DNA from: Burkholderia ambifaria
GTDB taxonomy: Bacteria; Pseudomonadota; Gammaproteobacteria; Burkholderiales; Burkholderiaceae
DNA: 64,000 nt
NCBI RefSeq assembly: GCF_001443045.1
Contig: NZ_LKPJ01000014.1
Span: 1 to 64,000 of the forward strand
Direction of reading: 5' to 3'
In this document: one piece after another, positions 9,547 to 17,300 of the stretch
How positions within the stretch are numbered: the first letter of the stretch is position 1
Layout of the letters: each line of letters opens with the position of its first letter
Made by a program: the position numbers and the translations under genes
Notes under the pieces: generated by a model
Databases searched by the model: none
Seen by the model: the letters and a program-made list of their open reading frames with translations, nothing else
Told to the model about the DNA's origin: nothing

Positions 9547-9882
9547 TCAGATCTTGGCTTTCGCGGAACGCTTCTTCGCGGGGGGTTTCTTCACGGCTGT
9601 CTTTTTCGCAGCTGTCTTTTTCGCGGTTACCTTTTTCGCAGCGGTCTTGATGCGTTGCTCAGCGGGCCGGATGATGATGCCGCCCTTCGTGTCGCCGTCG
9701 GCGCGCCGGATCGATCCGCCTTTCGTGTCGCCGCCATCCAGCGTGATTTCATAGCGCCGCTTGTAGAGCTGTTCAAGCGCGTCGAGATCGATGGAAATGG
9801 TCAGTGCCTTTTTGCCGCGCTTGGCGGCGGGACTGGTGGATTTAACGGCGGAAACTTTGTTGGATTTCTTTGTAGTTGCCAC
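9547..9882 (-). CDS. Small lysine-rich protein with two DTKGG repeats (possible modified substrate)
   Basis: 111 residues, not recognised as a named family. The start is a GTG at 9882 with a strong AAGGAG six bases upstream; longer frames to 10017 cross the promoter region. Residues 1-25 are Lys/Ser rich. Residues about 27-50 form a predicted amphipathic segment (ALTISIDLDALEQLYKRRYE). Then come two short repeats, GGDTKGGSIRRA and DGDTKGGIIIRP. The tail is a histone-H1-like run of KKTAAKK-type repeats that could bind nucleic acid or polyanions. It is the first gene of a minus-strand run with an asparagine-synthase-like enzyme. It could be a H1-like nucleoid protein, or a substrate whose repeated Asp/Thr/Lys core is modified by its neighbours; the second idea is inference. 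Confidence 0.6.
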   Translation of the reverse strand: MATTKKSNKVSAVKSTSPAAKRGKKALTISIDLDALEQLYKRRYEITLDGGDTKGGSIRRADGDTKGGIIIRPAEQRIKTAAKKVTAKKTAAKKTAVKKPPAKKRSAKAKI

Positions 9883-9949
9883 GTCTGCTCCTTTCCATGA
9901 CGATGTGGAGGGAATCCCCGTCAACACACGACGCGCCGCAATGTCACGG

Positions 9950-9984
9950 TAATCGTTGCATGGTGACTGCGTGCAACGATTATA
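9950..9984. promoter_or_regulatory. Perfect 11-bp inverted repeat overlapping a TATAAT box
   Basis: The arms at 9950-9960 (taatcgttgca) and 9972-9982 (tgcaacgatta) are perfect inverted copies separated by 11 bases. On the minus strand a TATAAT hexamer (plus-strand 9979-9984) overlaps the right arm and would start a transcript about 90 bases before the GTG at 9882. The site lies in the 145-base gap between the divergent repeat-protein and glycosyltransferase genes, so a dimeric repressor here could control both. No good -35 hexamer is seen. Confidence 0.5.
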
Positions 9985-10027
9985 GGAGATATAACTTGAA
10001 ATTCCGTTATTTCGCATATCTCAAGCA

Positions 10028-11002
10028 ATGCTGACCGCCTGCCTGATCGTCCATAACGAAGTGAGCGTATTGGCGAGATGCCTGACGTCCCTGATGCCAT
10101 GGGTCGATGCATGCTGCGTCGTCGATAGCGGCTCCACCGACGAGACAGTCGATCTCGCGCGGCGATTCGGTGCCAGGGTGCAAGTGATGCCGGCGCTCGC
10201 GGACGCGCACGGCAGATTGATCGACTTTGCCGCGGCGCGCAATGCGGCGCTGGCGATGGTGCGCGACGGCTGGATCCTGTCGATCGATGCGGACGAGGTG
10301 CTGGCGATACACGATCGTGCCGAGTGGCGTCGCTTGATCGGCATGCGCGATCTGCAGGCGATCGAGCTGGCGATCCTGTCGGGCGGCACGCGCTGGTATG
10401 TGCCGAGAGTGTTCCGGAAGCGGTCGTGGTCGACGTGGCACGGGCGGGTGCACGAATGGATCGCCTTGCGGGAGCCGACGTGCCGGACGGACTGCGCCAC
10501 GCTGACCAACCAGCCGGACAAGACGGGCAAGGAATCGGCGGTCGAGCGTGATCTGCGTCTTTGCGCGGCGGCACTGCGCGACGATCCCGACGATTTGCGG
10601 GCAGTGTTCTATCACGCGCGCGCCCTCCGGCTCGCCAAGCGCCATGCCGAGGCCATTCCCCTCTATGTGCGCTATTGGCGGCAGGCTGAATTCCAGGGCG
10701 GGCGCTACGCTGCCGTGTTGGGCGCCGCCACCTGCGCGCTGTTGATGCGCGAACTCGAGGCGTCCCGCCGCTATGCGATGGCCGCGTATCGCCTCGATCC
10801 CAAGCTTGCCGAGGCGTGCTGCGTGCTGGGCGATGTCGCACTCGGCATGGGGCGCGCCGACCTCGCCATTGCGTGGTTCGAAAAAGCGCTGAACAAGCGC
10901 CTCCCGGGAATCGCGCAGGCGCTGTTCGTCGACGAGAGCTGTTACGGGCCCTATCCGCGCGAGCGTCTGCGCTGGATCCACGAGCGGATGCAGGCGCAGT
11001 AG
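10028..11002 (+). CDS. GT2 family glycosyltransferase with TPR-like C-terminus
   Basis: 324-residue cytoplasmic glycosyltransferase. It starts with the classic family 2 N-terminus (LTACLIVHNEVSVLARCL), has VVDSGSTDET binding the nucleotide, and carries a DxD equivalent in SIDADEVL. It resembles the WaaE/SunS-type branch in which the catalytic domain (about residues 1-150) is followed by helical TPR-like repeats (about 185-300); SunS-like enzymes glycosylate peptides. The start ATG is only 17 bases after a frame-breaking region, and the ribosome binding site is weak. It is divergent from the lysine-rich repeat-protein gene and shares the inverted-repeat promoter gap, which supports belonging to the same system. 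Acceptor unknown; peptide glycosylation is inference from the domain layout. Confidence 0.82.
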   Translation: MLTACLIVHNEVSVLARCLTSLMPWVDACCVVDSGSTDETVDLARRFGARVQVMPALADAHGRLIDFAAARNAALAMVRDGWILSIDADEVLAIHDRAEWRRLIGMRDLQAIELAILSGGTRWYVPRVFRKRSWSTWHGRVHEWIALREPTCRTDCATLTNQPDKTGKESAVERDLRLCAAALRDDPDDLRAVFYHARALRLAKRHAEAIPLYVRYWRQAEFQGGRYAAVLGAATCALLMRELEASRRYAMAAYRLDPKLAEACCVLGDVALGMGRADLAIAWFEKALNKRLPGIAQALFVDESCYGPYPRERLRWIHERMQAQ

Positions 11003-11009
11003 CGTGCGT

Positions 11010-11174
11010 TCACGCCAGCACGATATCGAGTCGCCCGGCCAATTCAATCCACGCATCGAAGATCGTTTGACGCCAACACTCGGCCCAGAGAGATGGCCTC
11101 GCAAACTCGGACAGTCGGATAAGTGGAACGGCCGGGGCCTGAGCCAGCGATAAAGCGGCGGAACGAAAATTCAT
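11010..11174 (-). CDS. Possible 54-residue hypothetical protein
   Basis: A short minus-strand frame from ATG at 11174 to a TGA at 11010, starting MNFRSAALSLAQAP and ending LAGRLDIVLA. It fills the otherwise empty gap between the glycosyltransferase and the Tc locus and is convergent with the former. No ribosome binding site and no recognised family; it could be chance or a gene fragment. Confidence 0.22.
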   Translation of the reverse strand: MNFRSAALSLAQAPAVPLIRLSEFARPSLWAECWRQTIFDAWIELAGRLDIVLA

Positions 11175-11235
11175 GACAAGCAGGTAAATCTTTCATGTCT
11201 CGGTTCCACCCACCCAGATTGCGAGTGCCAGCTCC

Positions 11236-11265
11236 TTGCTAGAAGCGGTATTCCTCGCCTATAAA
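11236..11265 (+). promoter_or_regulatory. Candidate sigma-70 promoter for the Tc locus
   Basis: TTGCTA (11236-11241), an 18-base spacer and TATAAA (11260-11265) fit a sigma-70 promoter. Transcription would begin near 11272, about 120 bases before the TTG start of the TcB-TcC gene. Prediction from pattern only. Confidence 0.4.
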
Positions 11266-11392
11266 TGGACAACATTCCTCGAACACTTTCCATTGCACAT
11301 TTGCCTTTGAAAGAATATAAGCAGGGCGCACGTATCGTTGAAGTCGATGGCCTTGGCGCCACCAAAACGGAGACGACTGAAAAGGTGGGACC

Positions 11393-14300
11393 TTGGCCAA
11401 TCTTCAGCGAAGACGTGAAGACGACGAGCATGCGGCGGCCCCCCCACCCGGTGTCAGCACGCCTGCGCTGACGCTTCCCAAAGGCGGCGGTGCCATTCGC
11501 GGTATTGGCGAGAAATTCGCCGCCAATCCGGTGACCGGCACGGGATCGATGTCGGTGCCGATCGCCACCAGCCCAGGCCGTTCCGGTTTCGGGCCTCAAC
11601 TCTCACTCTCTTACGACTCCGGCGCCGGGAATGGCCCGTTCGGCTTCGGCTGGAGCCTTTCCCTGCCGTCGGTCACGCGCAAGACCGACAAGGGATTACC
11701 GAAGTATTGCGACGCTGTCGATTCGGACGTTTTCATCGTTTCTGGCGCGGAAGACCTGGTGCCTGTCCTTGTGCAGGATGCCAGCGGAAAATGGGTGCGA
11801 GAAGCGCTTCCACCCAGAACGGTAAATGGCCGGATCTTCCGCGTCCGTCGCTACCGACCGCGCATCGAGGGCCTGTTTGCGCACATCGAGCGATGGACGA
11901 ACACGACCGACGCGACCGATGTGTTCTGGCGCTCCATCACTCATGACAACATCACCGCTTGGTACGGGAAGACGGCCGATAGCCGTATTGCGGATCCTGC
12001 AGACCCACGCCGCATCTTCAGTTGGCTGATCTGCCAAAGTCACGATGACAAGGGCAACGTCGTCGTCTACGGCTACAAGGCGGAGGACTCGGCACACGTT
12101 TTCGAGGATTCGGCCCGCACCAACCTGCCCAAGGCCCACGAACGTAACCGCACCCATCAGTCCCGTTCAGCGCAGCGTTATCTGAAGCGCATTCGTTACG
12201 GCAATCGCTCGCCCTACTTTCCAGAATTGAAGGCCGACGCGGCCTGGCCGGAACCTCCGGATGCCGGCGCGCCTGACGGCAGCGACGCGTGGCACTTCGA
12301 GGTTGTCTTCGACTACGGCGAACACGACGCCAAAGCGCCGGCCCCCCACGACGCAGAGCATTGGCCCTCACGACCGGATCCGTTCTCGTCCTGCCGCGCA
12401 GGGTTTGAGGTTCGTACCTACCGGCTCTGCCAGCGCGTCCTGATGTTCCACCATTTTCCAGGCGAAGTCGGCGTCGATCGGAATTGCCTCGTGCGCTCGA
12501 CCGACTTCACTTACCCGAACGAAGTCAACCCCACCGATGCCCTCAATCCCGTCTACACTTTTCTGGAAGCCGTCGCGCAGACCGGCTACCGCCGCGACAA
12601 TGGCAGCTACGACAGTCGCAGCCTGCCGCCGGTACAGTTCGAATACAGCAAGCCCACCGTACAGGAGACCGTCGAGGAAGTCGATCCGTCGAGTCTCGAA
12701 AATCTCCCCATTGGCGTAAACGGCAGCGCCTACCGATGGACTGATCTGCACGGCGAAGGTATCCCCGGCATCCTCACCGAGCAGGCCGATGCCTGGTTTT
12801 ACAAGCGCAACCTGAGCCCGCTGACCAGCACGGCAGCGTTCGCGCCGCTCGAAAACATCGCGCTCAAGCCCAATGTGGCCCTGAGCAGCGGGGCGGACTT
12901 CATGGACCTCGCGGGCGACGGCCAGCCCGACGTCGTTGTCATGGACGGTCCCGTCCCCGGCTTGTACGAGCATGACGACGCAGAGGGCTGGCAGCCCTTC
13001 CGCCCGTTCACCTCGCGCCTGAACCTCGACCTGCGCGACCCGAACCTCAAGTTCGTCGATCTGGACGGCGATGGCCGCGCCGACGTGCTCATCACCGAAG
13101 ACGACGCCTTCGTCTGGCATGCGTCACTCGCCGACGAGGGCTTCGGCCCCGCCCGCCGCGTTGCACTGGAATTGGACGAGGAAAGAGGCCCGCGCATCGT
13201 CTTCTCCGACGGCACCCAGTCCATCTACCTGGCCGACCTCTCAGGCGACGGCCTCACCGACATCTGCCGCATTCGCAACGGCGAAGCCTGCTACTGGCCC
13301 AACCTGGGTTATGGCCATTTCGGCGCCAAGGTCACGATGGACAACGCGCCCTGGTTCGACAACCCGGACCAGTTCGACCACGCGCGTATCCACCTGGCCG
13401 ACATCGACGGCAGCGGCACCACCGACATCATCTATCTCCACCGCGACGGCGTGCGCTTGTACTTCAACCAGTCCGGCAACGGCTGGAGCCAGCCGCACAC
13501 GCTGAAGGTGTTTCCACGCATCGATGACCTCGCAAGCATCGTCCCGACCGACCTGCTCGGCAACGGCACCGCCTGCCTGGTCTGGTCCTCCCCGTTGCCG
13601 GGCGATGCGCGACGGCCGATGCGCTATGTCAACCTGATGGGTGGCATCAAGGCCCATCTGCTGATCAAGACCGTCAATAACCTTGGCACGGAAACGCGCG
13701 TCACTTACGCCCCCTCGACCAAGTTCTACCTGCAGGACAAGCGCGACGGCAAACCGTGGATCACCCGGCTGCCCTTCCCGGTGCACGTGGTCGAGCGCGT
13801 GGAAACCTACGACCACATCAGCCGTAACCACTTCGCCACTCGCTACGCCTACCACCATGGCTATTTCGACGGCGAGGAGCGCGAGTTCCGCGGCTTCGGC
13901 ATGGTGGAGCAATGGGACACGGAACAGTTCGCAGCCGTCGCCGACGGCAGCGTCCTGGCAGATAACGTCGCCGCTGCATCGCATGTGCCGCCAGTGCACA
14001 CCAAGACCTGGTTCCATACTGGCGTCTACCTCGGTTGGGAACGCCTCTCGCGCCACTTCGAAAGCGAGTATTTCCGTGAGCCCGGACTGACCGTCGAAGC
14101 CGCGCGACCGCTCTTGCTTGATGACTCCACTGTCCCAGCGGACCTGACGCCGGACGAAGCGCGCGAGGCTTGCCGTGCCCTCAAAGGCTCCATGCTGCGC
14201 CAGGAGGTCTATGCCGACGACGCGGATCACCCAGGCGCGACGCCGCAACAGATCCGGCGCGCCCGCACGCCCTATACCGTCACCGAGCGGAACTTCACCA

Positions 14301-17300
14301 TCCGCGCCCTGCAGAAACGCGGCGCGAACCTTCACGCGGTCTTTTTCAGCCATGTGAACGAGGCGCTGAGTTATCACTACGAGCGCAATCCAGCAGATCC
14401 GCGCATCCAGCACGCGCTGACCCTGGAAGTCGATGACTTCGGCAACGTACTCAAGCAGGCCGCAATCGGCTACGGGCGCCGGCTCTCGCCGCTTTGGACG
14501 CAATGGGATCGCGACCGCCAGACAACGGCGCTGCTCACCTACACGGAAAACCGCGTCACCAACGCCATCGGATCGTCCGACGCCCATCGCAATCCGCTGT
14601 CCTGCGAGTCGATTACTTTCGAGCTGACGGGCTACACGGCCACAGGCCCGGCCGGTCGCTACCGGGCCTCCGATTTCGTCGAGCCCGATCCCGCCGCTCC
14701 CGGCCGCCTGCGTCACAAGTTCACCGCCCCGGAAGTCGGTTACGAGGCCACAGCCGCCGGGAGCCAGCGCCGTCGCCCCATCGAAGCGCGACGCACGCTT
14801 TATCGGCGCGACGACCTCAGCGGCCTCCTGCCGCTTGGTGAGCTGCAACCGCGCGCTTTGCCCGGCGAAAGCTACAAGCTTGCCTTCACTGACGGCTTGC
14901 TCGACCAGGTCTTCCAGCGTCCACGCCAGGGGCAGGCCGACGAGCCTCTGCTTCCAGATCCCGAGGCGGTGCTGGGTGGCCAGGCCGGCAACCGGGGCGG
15001 TTACCTGCGAAGCCAGATTCTCAAGGCGGATGGCCGCTTCCCGGCGAGCGATGCGGATGATCACTGGTGGGTGCCCTCGGGGCAAGCCTTCTACAGCGCG
15101 AATCCCGCCGACAGCGCCTCTACCGAACTGGCGCAGGCCCGGGACCACTTCTTCTTGTCGCGCCGCTACCGCGATCCGTTCGGCCAGCACGCCTTCGTCG
15201 ACTTCGATGCCCGCGACCTGCTGATGACGGAGACCCGCGATGCCCTTGGCAACCGCGTGACCGTCTACGCCAACGACTATCGCGTCCTGCAGCCGCGTCT
15301 GGTCAGCGACCCGAACTGGAACCGGACCGAAGTCGCGTTCGATACGCTGGGCATGGTGGTGGGCACCGCGGTCATGGGCAAACCGGCGCCCGCGCCGGTG
15401 GAAGGCGATACGCTCGCCGGCTTCGTTGCAAACCTCACGCAAGCTCAGCTCGACGACTTCTTCGATGCGGACGATCCGCATGCGGCCGCGGTGGGGCTGC
15501 TGAAAGATGCGACCACGCGCATCGTCTACGACCTGGACCGCTTCCGCCGTACTCGCCAGGCCAACCCCAACAATCCGGATAAGTGGCAGCCGGCCTGCGC
15601 CGCCACGCTCGCCCGCGAAACGCATGCCAGCGCACCGCTGCCACCGCAGGGCCTGAAGATCCAGCTCAGCTTTTCGTACTCCGACGGTTTCGGCCGCGAG
15701 ATCCAGAAGAAGATCCAGGCCGAACCCGGTCCGGTGCCCCAGCGTGACGCTACCGGCAGGATCGTCATCGGCGCGGATGGTCAGCCCGTGACGACACCGA
15801 ATGACGTGAGCCCGCGCTGGGCCGGCAGTGGCTGGACGGTTTTCAACAACAAGGGCAAGCCGGTTCGCCAGTTCGAGCCCTTCTTCACCGACACCCATCG
15901 CTTCGAGTTCGAGGTCAGCATCGGCGTCAGCCCCGTGCTGTTCTACGACCCGGCCGAGCGCGTCATCGCCACGCTACACCCGAACCACACCTATGAGAAG
16001 GTGGTGTTCGACCCGTGGCAGCAGACCACCTACGACGTCAACGACACGTGCGCGCCGCGCAACGTGCAGACCGGCGACCCGCGCACCGACGCTGACATTA
16101 GCGGCTACGTCGCCGAATACTTCAGGACCCAACCGGCCACTTGGCAGACCTGGCGCGCGCAGCGAATTGGCGGTGCCATGGGCATGGACGAACGCAACGC
16201 CGCCTTGCGCGCCGAAGCGCATGCCGACACCCCTGCCACCGCCCATTTCGATGTCCTGGGGCGCCCCTTCCTGACCGTGGCGCGCAACCGCGTCGTTTGC
16301 CCCGGCCACGACCTCGATGGCAGCGAAGAAAGTTTCGCCACCCGCGTCGAGCTCGACATCGAAGGCAACCGGCGTGCCGTGCGCGATGCCATCCAGCAGG
16401 CCGGCGACGCGCTCGGCCGCATCGTCATGCGCTACGCCTACGACGTGCTGGGCAACCGCATCCACCAGCTCAGCATGGAGGCCGGTGCACGCTGGATGCT
16501 CAACGACGTGGCGGGCAAACCCATCCGCGCCTGGGACAGCCGCGGCCATGGCTTCACCACCCGCCACGACGCGCTGCGCCGCCCGACAGAGCACACCGTG
16601 CGCGGCACGACCAGCGAGTCCGACCCACGCACGCTCAACCTCGACATCCTGGTCGAGAAGATCGAGTACGGCGAGACGCTGCCGAACGCCGAAGTGCTCA
16701 ACCTGCGCACCCGCATCTATCGGCACTCCGATTCCGCGGGAGTGGCAATCAACGCGCGGCTCGATGTCAATGGCAACCCGACCAAGGCTTTCGACTTCAA
16801 GGGCAACCTGCTGCGCAGCACGCGGCAACTGGTCAGCGATTACATCGCCATCCCCAACTGGCGGCTGGATCCCAAGCTGGACGACGAATGCTTCGAGGGC
16901 AGCACCTGCTACGACGCACTCGACCGCCCGGTCCAGTCCATCCCGCCGTACAGCAGTCTGGGACGCGGCCAGTTCAACGTCATCCAGCCGGTGTTCAACG
17001 AGGCCAACCTGCTGGAACGGGTGGACGTGTGGCTGGAGCGCGCGGCAGAACCCGTCAAACTGCTGGACACCGCCAGCGAAGCCCCATCGCCGGTCGGCGT
17101 CGCCAACATCGACTACGACGCCAAAGGCCAGCGCCTGCGCATCGACTACAAGAACGGCACCCGCACCTTCTATAGCTACGACCCGCTCACCTTCCGACTT
17201 GATCAACTGCTGACCAAGCGCAAGGCGGCGGACTTCCCCGGCGACGATCCGCGGCCGCCCGTTGCCGGCTGGCCGGGCAAGCAAGTGCAGAAGCTGCACT

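Noticed and set aside
10007..11104. 365-residue minus-strand open frame
   Set aside because: Antisense to the GT2 glycosyltransferase whose nucleotide-binding motifs are clear.
13241..15898. 885-residue minus-strand open frame
   Set aside because: Lies antisense inside the TcB-TcC gene; GC-rich codon bias opens the opposite strand. Plus-strand motifs are unmistakable.
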